Notes: generated by a model not told the origin, from the letters alone. Numbered from the stretch's first letter, positions 17,183 to 25,705 are shown. The stretch: DNA of 64,000 bases from Chryseobacterium sp. YIM B08800 (GCF_026163565.1 NZ_JAPDKN010000034.1:1-64000); one strand, 5' to 3'. Translations and numbers: made by a program.

Positions 17183-17351
17183 TAATAAAATCATACTTAA
17201 AAACAAATACAAAACAAAGAAAAGTTATTTTTATTAAATAATAAATAACAAATTATTAAATATTGTAAATTATTACTAATGTCTGCAATATTTAAATTAT
17301 GGCAATAATATCAACAAATTAATCGAGATATATTATCAAATTCTGAATTAT

Positions 17352-17359
17352 TAACTTTG
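17352..17359 (+). promoter_or_regulatory. -7 box (TAACTTTG) of tsaE
   Basis: A TAnnTTTG match 47 bases before the tsaE ATG at 17407. Confidence 0.5.
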
Positions 17360-17406
17360 CAGAAAATACCCTTTTAAATTTCTATTTTAGTTTTTAAATA
17401 TTAAAA

Positions 17407-17814
17407 ATGAATTTTCAAATTAATCAAATTAACGCCTGGCAAAAAGTCGTAGACTCAATTTTACCGGAACTGAAACACAATATTCTTCTTTTAAAAGGAA
17501 ACTTAGGAGCAGGAAAAACAACGTTTACTCAGTTTCTGCTTAAAAGTTTAGGCAGTAAAGATGAAGTAAACTCTCCTACTTATTCGATTGTAAATGAATA
17601 CAGTTCGCCAAAAGGAAAAATCTACCATTTCGATTTATATCGTTTAAAAAACATAGACGAAGTGTATGACATCGGTATTGAAGAATATCTTGATAATGCA
17701 TTTTTGTGTATCATAGAATGGCCGGAAGTATATGAAGACGAACTTTACGGGCTAAATTATCATTCGATGAGCATCAATAATACCGGAGAAAACAGAGAAA
17801 TTACATTCGATTAA
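17407..17814 (+). CDS. tsaE: tRNA threonylcarbamoyladenosine biosynthesis ATPase
   Basis: TsaE is the small ATPase that works with TsaB, TsaC and TsaD to place threonylcarbamoyl on A37 of ANN-decoding tRNAs. The 135-aa protein has a Walker A loop at residues 31-39 (GNLGAGKTT), the PTYSIVNEY element with switch-like HFDLYRL (about 57-80), and CIIEWPEVYEDEL. Length is normal and the protein is cytoplasmic. A separate promoter box at 17821-17828 suggests that the downstream alanine dehydrogenase is also transcribed independently. Confidence 0.95.
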   Translation: MNFQINQINAWQKVVDSILPELKHNILLLKGNLGAGKTTFTQFLLKSLGSKDEVNSPTYSIVNEYSSPKGKIYHFDLYRLKNIDEVYDIGIEEYLDNAFLCIIEWPEVYEDELYGLNYHSMSINNTGENREITFD

Positions 17815-17820
17815 ATATTA

Positions 17821-17828
17821 TATCTTTG
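17821..17828 (+). promoter_or_regulatory. -7 box (TATCTTTG) of alanine dehydrogenase
   Basis: A TAnnTTTG match directly after tsaE, 53 bases before the ATG at 17882. Confidence 0.5.
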
Positions 17829-17881
17829 CTTATAGAAATCGATTGTAATAAAAAAAATCTGTAAGTCATAATTAAACAATA

Positions 17882-19075
17882 ATGAGTACTACAAATATTT
17901 TTACTCCTTTTTCAGAGGAAGAATTAATTCCGAAGGAAGAGAAGCTGGAAGTTATTAAAAAAGGGAAACAGTTTAGCATAGGAATCCCTAAAGAGACCTG
18001 TCTCAACGAAAGAAGAACGTGCATAACGCCCGATGCAGTACAGGTTTTGGTAGAAAGTGGCCATGAAATCATCATTGAATCTGGCGCAGGACAAGGCTCA
18101 TTTTTCACAGATTTACAGTATTCAGAGTCAGGAGCAAGAATTACTCAGGATGCCAAAGAAGCATTTTCTCAGGATTTGGTTTTAAAAATTAATCCACCTA
18201 CAGAAGAAGAAATTGATTATTTCAAACCTAATACGTACTTAGTTTCTGCACTTCAGATCAACTTAAGAGAGAAAGAATATTTCACAAAACTTGCCGAGAA
18301 AAAAATCAATGCCATTGCGTTTGAATTTATTGCAGACGAATATAAGCAACTTGCTTTGGTAAGATTGATCGGAGAAATTGCAGGCTCAGTTTCTATTTTA
18401 TACGCTTCAGAATTATTAGCCTTATCAAACGGATTAATGCTTGGCGGAATCACCGGAGTAAGACCTACAGAAGTAGTAGTTTTAGGAGCAGGAATTGTTG
18501 GCGAGTTTGCTACAAAGGCAGCCATCGGTTTAGGAGCAAGTGTAAAAGTTTTTGACAATTCGCTCTCAAAACTGAGAAGACTTCATACCTTGGTAGACAG
18601 CAGAGTTCCTACATCGATCATCGATCCTAAAGAATTAAGCAAAAGTTTAAGAAGAGCCGACGTTGTGATCGGTGCTTTACCAAGACTCAATATGCAACCC
18701 ATCGTTACCGAAGATATGGTAATGAAAATGAAAAAAGGCAGCGTCATTATCGACATCGTTATCGACAACGGGAAAGCCATCGAAACTTCTGAGTTGACCA
18801 CAATGGATGATCCTTACATCATCAAACACGGCGTTATTCACTGCGGATTACCGAATCTTACGTCAAAAATGCCGAGAACAACAACAAAAGCAATCTCTAA
18901 TTTCTTCCTATCCTATATTTTGAACTACGATCTTGAAGGTGGTTTTGAAAACATGCTGATCCGCAAAAACGAAATGAAGCAGAGTTTGTATATGTACAAA
19001 GGCAGACATACCAAAAAAGTGATCTGCGATCGTTTCGGACTTACATATCACGACATCAATCTTTTAATATTCTAA
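17882..19075 (+). CDS. ald: Alanine dehydrogenase
   Basis: Catalyses reversible NAD-dependent deamination of L-alanine to pyruvate and ammonia. The 397-aa protein has the N-terminal AlaDH/PNT half (IGIPKETCLNERRTCITPDAV, with the conserved substrate-binding region) and a Rossmann half with VVVLGAGIVGEFATKAAIGLGA (given as VVLGAGIVGEFA in its core). An N-terminal extension of about 35 residues precedes the usual start, as in the Bacteroidota version. The family includes NAD(P) transhydrogenase alpha subunits, but the absence of a membrane tail favours alanine dehydrogenase. Confidence 0.9.
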   Translation: MSTTNIFTPFSEEELIPKEEKLEVIKKGKQFSIGIPKETCLNERRTCITPDAVQVLVESGHEIIIESGAGQGSFFTDLQYSESGARITQDAKEAFSQDLVLKINPPTEEEIDYFKPNTYLVSALQINLREKEYFTKLAEKKINAIAFEFIADEYKQLALVRLIGEIAGSVSILYASELLALSNGLMLGGITGVRPTEVVVLGAGIVGEFATKAAIGLGASVKVFDNSLSKLRRLHTLVDSRVPTSIIDPKELSKSLRRADVVIGALPRLNMQPIVTEDMVMKMKKGSVIIDIVIDNGKAIETSELTTMDDPYIIKHGVIHCGLPNLTSKMPRTTTKAISNFFLSYILNYDLEGGFENMLIRKNEMKQSLYMYKGRHTKKVICDRFGLTYHDINLLIF

Positions 19076-19151
19076 TAAATTTTTCGAAAACAAAGAATCG
19101 ATCATGATTTATCAATGATCATTCATCAGTTATAGATTGTAAAATCAACGT

Positions 19152-19523
19152 ATGAAGAAAATAAAATTCTTTCTCATCGGGCTTATTCCCGGACTTATCA
19201 TCGTATTTTTTGTACTTAATGCAAAAGGAGCAAGCTGTAGCGGTTACTTACCAAACAGCCGTGTCATTGCAGAAACCCTTTCAAAACAATTTGAGTATTC
19301 TGAAAATTTTAAAAATGAAATGAACACTTTAAAAGTTGATGAAAAGTTTTTAAAAGACAGTATCATTACTTTAGGTAAAATAGATTTTGACCGTAGTCAT
19401 GCGCAGAAAAAACCTTGCCCTGATTACGTTATCACTTATCCTGAGAAAAATCCTTCATACGAAATCACTTTTGAGAAATGTGAAGAAAAAGCAGTTCTTA
19501 ATTCTCTGAAAAAGCTTAAATAA
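19152..19523 (+). CDS. Membrane-anchored small protein, possibly DUF4258
   Basis: A 123-aa protein with an N-terminal membrane anchor (residues 5-23) and a periplasmic domain containing SCSGYLPNSRVIAETL. Three cysteines (in SCSGY, KKPCPDY and FEKCEE) could form disulfides. I recall similar Flavobacteriia proteins labelled DUF4258, but I am not sure of this. It follows ald by 76 bases. No function can be assigned. Confidence 0.6.
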   Translation: MKKIKFFLIGLIPGLIIVFFVLNAKGASCSGYLPNSRVIAETLSKQFEYSENFKNEMNTLKVDEKFLKDSIITLGKIDFDRSHAQKKPCPDYVITYPEKNPSYEITFEKCEEKAVLNSLKKLK

Positions 19524-19529
19524 AATATT

Positions 19530-19588
19530 TTTTAGCCACGAATACACAAATTCTCATTAATTATTATTCGTGCATTCGTGGCAATTAA
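19530..19588. repeat. Inverted repeat with GCCACGAAT arms
   Basis: GCCACGAATACAC at 19535-19547 pairs with GTGCATTCGTGGC at 19570-19582 with one mismatch, and flanking T/A runs extend the stem. The element occupies most of the spacer between 19523 and 19610. The wording (CACGAAT) recalls dispersed intergenic repeats of Flavobacteriia. Confidence 0.6.
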
Positions 19589-19609
19589 AATCTAAATATT
19601 TCTCTAAAA

Positions 19610-20380
19610 ATGGATGGCAATTACTACATGATTCATGATTATCTGATCTTCTTTGGAGTATTTGCTATTTTCTTTTTTCTTACGGTAAGTATTTATCTTT
19701 TCAGTCAGAATCAGCGATTAAAAAACAGAAACGTAAAACTTTCTGAAAGCAATAAACTCATTGAGCATAAACTGAATGAGTTTCAGCTGGAACATATAGG
19801 AACCAAGCTCAATCCACATTTATTTAAAAACATTCTCAATTCTGTACAGTCGCATGCTTATCAAACCTACATGTCGCTTGACAAACTGGCGAATGTTCTC
19901 GACTATATTCTGTACGAAAGCAACAACAAATTTGTAAGTCCAAAAGAAGAATTAAGTTTTGCTTTAAGCCTTATTGAAATTAATAAAATAAAGATCAATC
20001 CGCTTTTTGATTTTAGAATTAAATCTAAAATTGACAAATCTGATGCTGTTTTTGAAGAAAAAATATTTGCTCCGTTGCTTTCTGTTGATTTAATTGAAAA
20101 TGCTTTTAAACATACCGATTTTCTGGCTTCAGATTCTTTCATTTCTATTATATTAGAACTCGAAGGCGGTGTCTTTTCGATAAAAGTGAGCAATAAAGCT
20201 TCGCTTAAAAATGTACTGCATAAAGATCACAGCGGTTTTGGAAGTCAGTCTTTAGATCAAAGATTAAAAATGATCTACGCCAATTTTTATTCACTTCAAA
20301 AAAGTTCAAAAAACGGTATCTTCACTGCAGAATTAACAATCAATTTAGGAGAATTCTATGATAAAATGCGTTATTCTTGA
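19610..20380 (+). CDS. LytS-type sensor histidine kinase
   Basis: A 256-aa kinase of the LytS/YehU class. One membrane segment (about 10-32) is followed by a short coiled coil (35-60), the His-kinase motif GTKLNPHLFKNILNSVQ with phosphorylatable His near residue 69, and a GHKL ATPase domain with an N box near LLSVDLIENAFKHTD. No extracellular sensing domain is present. It overlaps the LytTR regulator gene by 23 bases, so the pair is translationally coupled and surely functions together. A start at the second ATG (19628) is possible. Confidence 0.85.
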   Translation: MDGNYYMIHDYLIFFGVFAIFFFLTVSIYLFSQNQRLKNRNVKLSESNKLIEHKLNEFQLEHIGTKLNPHLFKNILNSVQSHAYQTYMSLDKLANVLDYILYESNNKFVSPKEELSFALSLIEINKIKINPLFDFRIKSKIDKSDAVFEEKIFAPLLSVDLIENAFKHTDFLASDSFISIILELEGGVFSIKVSNKASLKNVLHKDHSGFGSQSLDQRLKMIYANFYSLQKSSKNGIFTAELTINLGEFYDKMRYS

Positions 20381-21068
20381 TGATGAATTGTTGGCAATAA
20401 GCTACCTAAAACTTTTATGCGAACAGATTGAAAATGTAGAAGTTGTAAAAGCTTTCAACGATCCTAAAATTTTCCTCAACGAAATCAAAAATATAGACTG
20501 TAATCTCTGTATTTTAGATATAGAAATGCCTGGAATGACAGGATTGCAGGTTGCCGAGCTTATTTCTGACTCAAAAAAAATTATTTTTACAACGGCTTAC
20601 AAAGAATATGCTGCTGAAGCTTTTGATCTGAATGTGGTAGATTATGTAAGAAAACCAATTAAAAAAGAAAGGCTGATTCAGGCGTTTGAAAAAGCAGCGG
20701 ATCTCTTAAACAACAGTCAGAAAAAAGAGTTCATCGAATGGAATACCAACATTGGTAAATCCACAATTTTCACTGAACAAATCGTTTATATTAAAACCTC
20801 TGAGATCGACAGCCGTGATAAAGACATTATTCTGAAAGACGGAACAACGATTGTTTTAAAAAACCTCAATTTCAAATCTCTTCTGGAAATGCTTCCTTCA
20901 AAAGATTTTGCGCAGGTAAATAAGAAAGAAATTATTGCTTTATCGTCTGTAAAAGTATTATCCACTAACGAAATAATTACAACGATATCTAATGAAGCTG
21001 ACCAATTTTTAAAACTTCAGATTGGCGATACTTATAAAAATTCTTTATTGGAAATGTTCGGAAAATAA
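20358..21068 (+). CDS. LytTR-family response regulator
   Basis: A 236-aa regulator: an N-terminal receiver domain with phosphoacceptor Asp54 (CILDIEMPGMTG), conserved Asp8/Asp9 and Lys near residue 104, then a C-terminal LytTR DNA-binding domain (about 130-235, with VYIKTSEIDSRDKDIILKDG and FAQVNKKEIIAL). Its coding region overlaps the histidine kinase by 23 bases. The LytTR targets are unknown; the class A beta-lactamase 312 bases downstream is in the same direction, but no LytTR-binding repeat was recognised. Confidence 0.88.
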   Translation: MIKCVILDDELLAISYLKLLCEQIENVEVVKAFNDPKIFLNEIKNIDCNLCILDIEMPGMTGLQVAELISDSKKIIFTTAYKEYAAEAFDLNVVDYVRKPIKKERLIQAFEKAADLLNNSQKKEFIEWNTNIGKSTIFTEQIVYIKTSEIDSRDKDIILKDGTTIVLKNLNFKSLLEMLPSKDFAQVNKKEIIALSSVKVLSTNEIITTISNEADQFLKLQIGDTYKNSLLEMFGK

Positions 21069-21379
21069 AGAGTCATCACAATAAGACGCAAATTCAAATA
21101 AGTAAATTATTTTGAGTTTAAAAACTAATGTAAAATTTAACCAAAAAGGCACAAAAGACAATTATAAAGTTATTATTAGATAATCAAAGTTCTCAAAAGA
21201 ATAAAAAATCAAAGATTTTTAAAGGTTTTTGTGTGCTTTTTTCAAGATTAAATAGAAATATCTAAATCTTTTGCCTCTTTTGTGGTTAAATAAAAAGTTT
21301 AAACAAGTTTATTGTAAAAAATCTTAAATTGCAAATGCCTTTTATTGTCTGAAAGGGATTTGTTTTTAAACAGAATATT
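21069..21379. repeat. Spacer with imperfect inverted repeat, arms 21135-21157 and 21268-21291
   Basis: This spacer between the response regulator and the beta-lactamase has no gene. ATTTAACCAAAAAGGCACAAAAG at 21135-21157 (23 bases, quoted in part: AACCAAAAAGGCACAAAAG) pairs imperfectly with 21268-21291. A small inner stem AAAAATC/GATTTTT is at 21204-21220. The arms resemble the CACAAAAG words often seen between genes in this group. The beta-lactamase promoter must lie within about 21290-21379, but no clean TAnnTTTG was seen. Confidence 0.5.
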
Positions 21380-22252
21380 ATGAAAAAAACAGCACTTCTT
21401 TTTCTCTTGATTTCAGCATTTACTTTTGCTCAGAAATCTGTTTTAGCACACAAGGTTGATTCAATTATTAAAGATAAAAAAGCAACTGTTGGAGTTTCTG
21501 TTTTAGGTTTTGAAGACGGTTTTAAATTCAATAAAAATGCAGAAATAAAGCTACCGATGCTTAGTGTTTTTAAGTTTCATATTGCAGCTACAGTTCTCGA
21601 TTTAGTAGATAAGGGGAAACTTTCATTAGACCAGAAAATTCTTTTAGAAGAATCTGAATTATTACTTGATACATGGTCGCCGATTCGGGAAAAATACCCT
21701 AATGGAAATATAGAACTTTCTTTAAGTGAAATCATTAATTATACCGTTGCGTGGAGTGATAATAATGGCTGTGATATATTATTAAGATTAATTGGAGGTA
21801 CACAAGTTGTTCAAAAATTTATGGATTCTAAAGGAGTGAAAGATTTCCAGATTAAACATAATGAAGAGCAAATGCACAAAGGAGCAAAATATTTATATGA
21901 AAATTATACCACAACCAATTCTTTGAGCCAGCTTTATAAAAAATTCTACGATGGTAAAATTTTGTCTGAAAAATCTACAAAGTTTTTATACGACATTATG
22001 CTGAATACCTCTACAGGAGGAAATAAATTAAAAGAACAATTACCAAAACAATCTATAGCTCACAAAACAGGTTCTTCAGGGAAAGATGGAGATTTAACAA
22101 TTGCAGAAAATGATTCGGGAATTGTTACTTTACCAAATGGCAAGCATTATGCAATAGTAGTATTTATTAGCAATTCTACTGAGACAGAAGAAGTGAATTG
22201 TAAGATGATTTCAAACATTTCAAAAGCAGTTTGGGATCATTTTAATAAGTAA
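21380..22252 (+). CDS. bla: Class A beta-lactamase, subclass A2 (CGA/CIA-like)
   Basis: A periplasmic serine beta-lactamase of 290 aa. A signal peptide (1-18, ending FTFAQ) precedes the catalytic motif Ser62-Val-Phe-Lys65. The SDN loop is at 126-128 (AWSDNNGCD), a Glu in NEEQMH is the general base position, and KTG appears in IAHKTGSSG. The SVFK and NEEQMH wording is typical of subclass A2 enzymes of Bacteroidota (CfxA, CepA, CGA, CIA), which hydrolyse penicillins and several cephalosporins. The Chryseobacterium enzymes are chromosomal and ancestral, so this is intrinsic rather than acquired. The exact allele cannot be named from memory. Confidence 0.92.
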   Translation: MKKTALLFLLISAFTFAQKSVLAHKVDSIIKDKKATVGVSVLGFEDGFKFNKNAEIKLPMLSVFKFHIAATVLDLVDKGKLSLDQKILLEESELLLDTWSPIREKYPNGNIELSLSEIINYTVAWSDNNGCDILLRLIGGTQVVQKFMDSKGVKDFQIKHNEEQMHKGAKYLYENYTTTNSLSQLYKKFYDGKILSEKSTKFLYDIMLNTSTGGNKLKEQLPKQSIAHKTGSSGKDGDLTIAENDSGIVTLPNGKHYAIVVFISNSTETEEVNCKMISNISKAVWDHFNK

Positions 22253-22282
22253 AATTTAAAGCTTAATTTTAAAACCATTAAA

Positions 22283-22699
22283 ATGAAAAAATTATTTTTA
22301 ACAATAGCAGTCTTCAGTGGTGCATTTTTCTTTGCTCAGAAAAGTGAAAATTATATTGAAATAAGCTACAACAGCATTTGTTGCGGACCGCCTTCAAGCA
22401 GTCCGGTAATGAATTATATCAACAGCTTTCAAGGTAAAAAAAATACTCTTGAAGTATACCGACAGTCACGTTTGGGAAGAGAAGGTGAATATAAATTGTT
22501 CATTGGAATTGATGCACTCTCAAAAAGCAAAAAAGCTAAATTCATAAAAGGACTTGAAGCAGAAATCAATTCGCAGAATAAATCCAGAAATGAAAGCAGT
22601 GACGGAATTGTAAATTTCGAAAGCCAGAAAATTGTTAAAAAGGAAAAATTAAATACATTAAATAATCTAACTATATATAAAAAAGAAAATTTAAAATGA
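22283..22699 (+). CDS. Exported hypothetical protein, 138 aa
   Basis: A signal peptide (1-19, ending FFFAQ) is followed by a small domain containing a CCGPPSSSPVMNYINSF motif and a charged, helical C-terminal half. I do not recognise the family. It lies 30 bases after the beta-lactamase, and its stop codon overlaps the ATG of the next gene by four bases, so translation of the 3-hydroxybutyryl-CoA dehydrogenase is probably coupled to it. Confidence 0.6.
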   Translation: MKKLFLTIAVFSGAFFFAQKSENYIEISYNSICCGPPSSSPVMNYINSFQGKKNTLEVYRQSRLGREGEYKLFIGIDALSKSKKAKFIKGLEAEINSQNKSRNESSDGIVNFESQKIVKKEKLNTLNNLTIYKKENLK

Positions 22700-23589
22700 T
22701 CAAAAACATTGTCGTTATCGGAGCGGGAACCATGGGAAATGGTATTGCACATACATTCGCACAAAGCGGTTTTAGTGTAAATTTAGTAGACGTTTCTCAG
22801 GAAGCTTTAGACAAAGGATTGAAAACTATTACTACAAACCTTGACAGAATCATTGCAAAGGGAAACCTTACAGAAGAACAAAAAGCAGAAACTTTAGGAA
22901 ACATCACCACTTTCACTCAGCTAAAAGATGCGGTAACCAACGCAGATTTGGTAGTGGAAGCTGCAACTGAAAATCAGGATTTAAAATTAAAGATTTTTGC
23001 TCAGATGGATGAGTTTGCTCCGGAAAACTGTATTTTATCGACCAATACTTCATCAATATCTATTACTAAAATTGCTGCCGCTACCAAAAGAGCAGACAAA
23101 GTAATCGGAATGCACTTTATGAACCCGGTTCCAATCATGAAACTGGTAGAAATTATCAAAGGCTACTCTACTTCAAAAGAAACTTTTGATGCGATTTACG
23201 AAATGAGCAAAACTTTAGGAAAAGTTCCTGTAGAAGTGAATGATTACCCTGGTTTTGTTGCGAACAGAATTTTGATGCCGATGATTAACGAATCTATCGA
23301 AACTTTATACAACGGTGTTGCAGGAGTTGAGGAAATTGACACGGTAATGAAATTAGGAATGGCTCATCCAATGGGACCACTTCAGTTGGCAGATTTTATC
23401 GGTCTAGATGTTTGTTTAGCTATCTTAAACGTAATGTACGATGGTTTCAAAAATCCTAAATACGCACCAAACCCGTTATTGGTAAACATGGTAATGGCAG
23501 GAAAATTAGGCGTAAAATCTGGAGAAGGTTTCTATGATTATTCTGAAAGCAAAAAAGCTGAGAAAGTAGCAAAAATGTTTGCAAAATAA
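22696..23589 (+). CDS. hbd: 3-hydroxybutyryl-CoA dehydrogenase
   Basis: Catalyses NAD(P)-dependent oxidation of 3-hydroxybutyryl-CoA to acetoacetyl-CoA (fatty-acid and PHB-type metabolism). The 297-aa protein starts with a Rossmann nucleotide-binding loop (VIGAGTMGNGIAH) and has the catalytic-domain features GMHFMNPVPIMKLVEI, YPGFVANRIL and GMAHPMGPLQLADFIGLD. Length and motifs are those of the PaaH/Hbd group. The start overlaps the preceding exported protein's stop by four bases. Confidence 0.93.
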   Translation: MIKNIVVIGAGTMGNGIAHTFAQSGFSVNLVDVSQEALDKGLKTITTNLDRIIAKGNLTEEQKAETLGNITTFTQLKDAVTNADLVVEAATENQDLKLKIFAQMDEFAPENCILSTNTSSISITKIAAATKRADKVIGMHFMNPVPIMKLVEIIKGYSTSKETFDAIYEMSKTLGKVPVEVNDYPGFVANRILMPMINESIETLYNGVAGVEEIDTVMKLGMAHPMGPLQLADFIGLDVCLAILNVMYDGFKNPKYAPNPLLVNMVMAGKLGVKSGEGFYDYSESKKAEKVAKMFAK

Positions 23590-23608
23590 GAAGAAATAAA
23601 GAGGTAAA

Positions 23609-23625
23609 CTGTCAATCGTAAATTT
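23609..23625. repeat. 17-base word shared with 44389-44405
   Basis: CTGTCAATCGTAAATTT occurs identically at 23609-23625 and 44389-44405, both in spacers after a gene's stop codon. A second copy of this length by chance is unlikely in 64 kb, so it is probably a dispersed intergenic repeat. Confidence 0.6.
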
Positions 23626-23732
23626 TAAATTGAAATCAAATTGGCTTCACTTGAAAATGACTTAAGAAGCAGATTTACAAAATTTAGTTTTACAAAAAAT
23701 TAAGATCGAGAAGAAAATACCAATAATTTTAT

Positions 23733-23740
23733 TATCTTTG
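23733..23740 (+). promoter_or_regulatory. -7 box (TATCTTTG) of the acidic protein gene
   Basis: A TAnnTTTG match 25 bases before the ATG at 23766. Confidence 0.55.
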
Positions 23741-23765
23741 ATTCAAAGTTAAAACATTAAAAAAA

Positions 23766-24005
23766 ATGAAATTACCAAAGTTTTTATTAGCAGATAATTC
23801 GGAATTTCCTGAAGATTTATTCGTAGTACATACAGAATATCCAAGATTCATCTTAAACGTTGAAGAGGAAGAAGTAGAATGGCTTGATGATTTGGAAGGT
23901 GACGATGAAGAAACGATGGCAGACGAAGCTACTAAAGTAGTTGAAGCAGCATTCAAATGGTGCGACGAAGAGTTGGCTAAGTACGACGAAGAAGAGGAAG
24001 AATAA
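23766..24005 (+). CDS. Small acidic protein, 79 aa
   Basis: A short cytoplasmic protein with a structured N-terminus (MKLPKFLLADNSEFPEDLFVVHTEYPRF, here quoted by its parts MKLPKFLLADNSEFPEDL and FVVHTEYPRF). The acidic middle and tail end in a run of Glu (YDEEEEE), and a WCDEEL helix follows the middle. Over one third of residues are Asp or Glu. I recall near-identical small proteins across Flavobacteriia but no known function. It has its own promoter box and a strong terminator, so it is an independent unit. Candidates include a ribosome- or polymerase-associated factor, but this is speculation. Confidence 0.75.
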   Translation: MKLPKFLLADNSEFPEDLFVVHTEYPRFILNVEEEEVEWLDDLEGDDEETMADEATKVVEAAFKWCDEELAKYDEEEEE

Positions 24006-24020
24006 GAAAAACCACTTATA

Positions 24021-24054
24021 AAAAAAGGAACTCAAAATTTGAGTTCCTTTTTTA
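24021..24054. terminator. Bidirectional terminator between acidic protein and META gene
   Basis: GGAACTCAAA at 24027-24036 pairs with TTTGAGTTCC at 24038-24047. A six-A run precedes it and a six-T run follows, so it can serve both convergent genes. Confidence 0.85.
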
Positions 24055-24057
24055 TTT

Positions 24058-24468
24058 TTATTCAGATTTGTTGAATTTTAAAAGCAACAAATTATCCTGA
24101 TACAATTCTAAAGTAGTTCCTGAAACTACATATTTATTAGCTTTATTAAGCATATCCAGGAAGTTTTGCTCAACACTCATATTTGCACAAGCCATTTTTG
24201 TAGAACCCATTTGTGAAGCTTCAAATTTCCCTGATGCTGTTTCCATGGTTACACCACCAAAATATCTGTTACATCCGGCGTTTCCATTGATTTTTGAACC
24301 TTCTACATTCAAAGTAGGAACCTGCCCTTTTACGTTATCCGCTAAAACCCATTTTGTGTTGGCAATTGACGGCTGCGCTTTTCCAACATTTGATGAAGAT
24401 GCGTTTTTCGTTGTTCCGCAAGATGCCAAAACGGCAAATGTGCATATACTTAAAAAAAGATTTTTCAT
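24058..24468 (-). CDS. META-domain lipoprotein (HslJ-like)
   Basis: A 136-aa lipoprotein with a lipobox at LASC (Cys near residue 17). The META domain follows: IANTKWVLADNVKGQVPTL, then a KINGNAGCNRYFGG motif typical of the META/HslJ family. It probably resides in the outer membrane or periplasm. META-domain proteins are linked to heat-shock resistance and novobiocin tolerance (HslJ) in E. coli; no specific function is established here. It ends at the shared terminator at 24021-24054 and has its own -7 box at 24488-24495. Confidence 0.85.
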   Translation of the reverse strand: MKNLFLSICTFAVLASCGTTKNASSSNVGKAQPSIANTKWVLADNVKGQVPTLNVEGSKINGNAGCNRYFGGVTMETASGKFEASQMGSTKMACANMSVEQNFLDMLNKANKYVVSGTTLELYQDNLLLLKFNKSE

Positions 24469-24487
24469 TTTTAATTTTGATTTAATT

Positions 24488-24495
24488 CAAATTTA
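24488..24495 (-). promoter_or_regulatory. -7 box (TAAATTTG) of the META-domain gene
   Basis: A minus-strand TAnnTTTG match 19 bases upstream of the ATG at 24468. Confidence 0.5.
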
Positions 24496-24555
24496 CGGAA
24501 ATTATTAATAATTAATTTCTAAAAATATAGATTTATGTTAAATGTATTCTTAATA

Positions 24556-25635
24556 CTATTTAATTTTAATAAAACTCTTCTTAAAATTTTCGGCATCTTC
24601 ATCTTTCAGAAAATTTATCCCAACAAGATTCGAACCTCTCATTTTATATTCTTTGTTAGTTAGTAGGAAAGCCTTTTTTCTCAAACTCTGATCTAAAGTG
24701 CTCATTCCTATACCCTTCCGTCTTTTATCTATATCTTTCACCAAATTATTTCCTTTTTCTCCTCTTTTTTCAGGATAAAACCATTGATGTACATAGCAAC
24801 AATCTGCTTTTTCCAACATTTTTTCCATATAATCATGAGGTCTTTCCGGATCATCTTCATTTTTTAAAAACTGCATTATGTCGAAATTTCCATTAGAATA
24901 ATTTGTGGTTCCATTATTTAAATCTAAAAGAAAAGCTGCGTTTTCAGGAGTAATTTTTCCTTTGTTTAAAGCTTTTATAATTTCACTTGAAAAATTAACA
25001 ACTTGAGGACTGTAAAGATTAGTCGCCAATTGATGCCAAATGATATAATAAAAATTTTGAAAAAAAACTAAGTTGGCAGAACTTAAACCCAAATCATATT
25101 CATTAGGAAATCCTTTTTTCTGAATCAAACTTAAAAGTTTCGTACTCGTAATGCTGTCATTTTTGGTAATTTCTTTTTTATATTTTGCATAATTTCCACC
25201 GGAAAGTTTTCTGTAATGCTGATCAATGATAAATAAAGAATCAAGTTCTTTTCGGTAATTATCATCAAACTTATTTTTACATTTTAGCTTTTTGTATTGT
25301 TCACTATTTGGAAAATGAGATGAAAGAAAATTTTCTTCAAATTTATATTTCATACAATCTAAAGACTGATAATGTTTAAAAGCATTTTCATAATCCTTCT
25401 TGTTCAGCAGAACTTTCATATAATTATACAAATCATTCGCATGAGGTTCTTTAAAAGTTTTAAACGCCTTCTGATAATAAAAATCTGCACTCTCTAACTC
25501 ATTAGTCGCAATCTTATCTTCTGCAAAATTTATGGCTTCATAATAGCTGATTAATTTCTTATTGGTCAATTCATTATTTTGACAATGAAAAGAATTGTAA
25601 ACAAGTAGAAAAACAAGAGCTATAAATGATTTCAT
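24556..25635 (-). CDS. Exported TPR-like protein with DUF6624-like C-terminus
   Basis: A 359-aa exported protein. A signal peptide (1-18, ending FHCQ) is followed by TPR-like helices (about 30-100: YYEAINFAEDKI, SADFYYQKAFKTF, YENAFKHYQSL). The second half has a DUF6624-like pattern: FIIDQHYRKL, NDSITSTKLLSLIQKKGFP and DIDKRRKGIGM. The gene at 50372-51295 has the same architecture (VTDQLIRKEDK, TDSTNITKLIEL, LDKRRKSVGLPPL), so the two are distant paralogues. The function is unknown. The gene lies downstream of pheT but is separated from it by a terminator at 25661-25685. Confidence 0.6.
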   Translation of the reverse strand: MKSFIALVFLLVYNSFHCQNNELTNKKLISYYEAINFAEDKIATNELESADFYYQKAFKTFKEPHANDLYNYMKVLLNKKDYENAFKHYQSLDCMKYKFEENFLSSHFPNSEQYKKLKCKNKFDDNYRKELDSLFIIDQHYRKLSGGNYAKYKKEITKNDSITSTKLLSLIQKKGFPNEYDLGLSSANLVFFQNFYYIIWHQLATNLYSPQVVNFSSEIIKALNKGKITPENAAFLLDLNNGTTNYSNGNFDIMQFLKNEDDPERPHDYMEKMLEKADCCYVHQWFYPEKRGEKGNNLVKDIDKRRKGIGMSTLDQSLRKKAFLLTNKEYKMRGSNLVGINFLKDEDAENFKKSFIKIK

Positions 25636-25660
25636 ATTAATGTAGTATTATCTTTAAAAC

Positions 25661-25685
25661 AAAAAAAGCGGACAAATGTCCGCTT
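25661..25685 (-). terminator. Minus-strand terminator after pheT
   Basis: AAGCGGACA at 25666-25674 pairs with TGTCCGCTT at 25677-25685 around a two-base loop. The A run from 25661 is the U run of the leftward transcript. Confidence 0.85.
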
Positions 25686-25705
25686 CCAATATATGATATT
25701 TTCTT

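Noticed and set aside
18253..18558. Minus-strand open frame inside alanine dehydrogenase
   Set aside because: It is antisense to a clear enzyme; low-complexity and without a start context.
23732..23956. Ser-rich minus-strand frame opposite the acidic protein
   Set aside because: Ser-rich translation arises from the complement of Glu/Asp codons, so it is a coding shadow.
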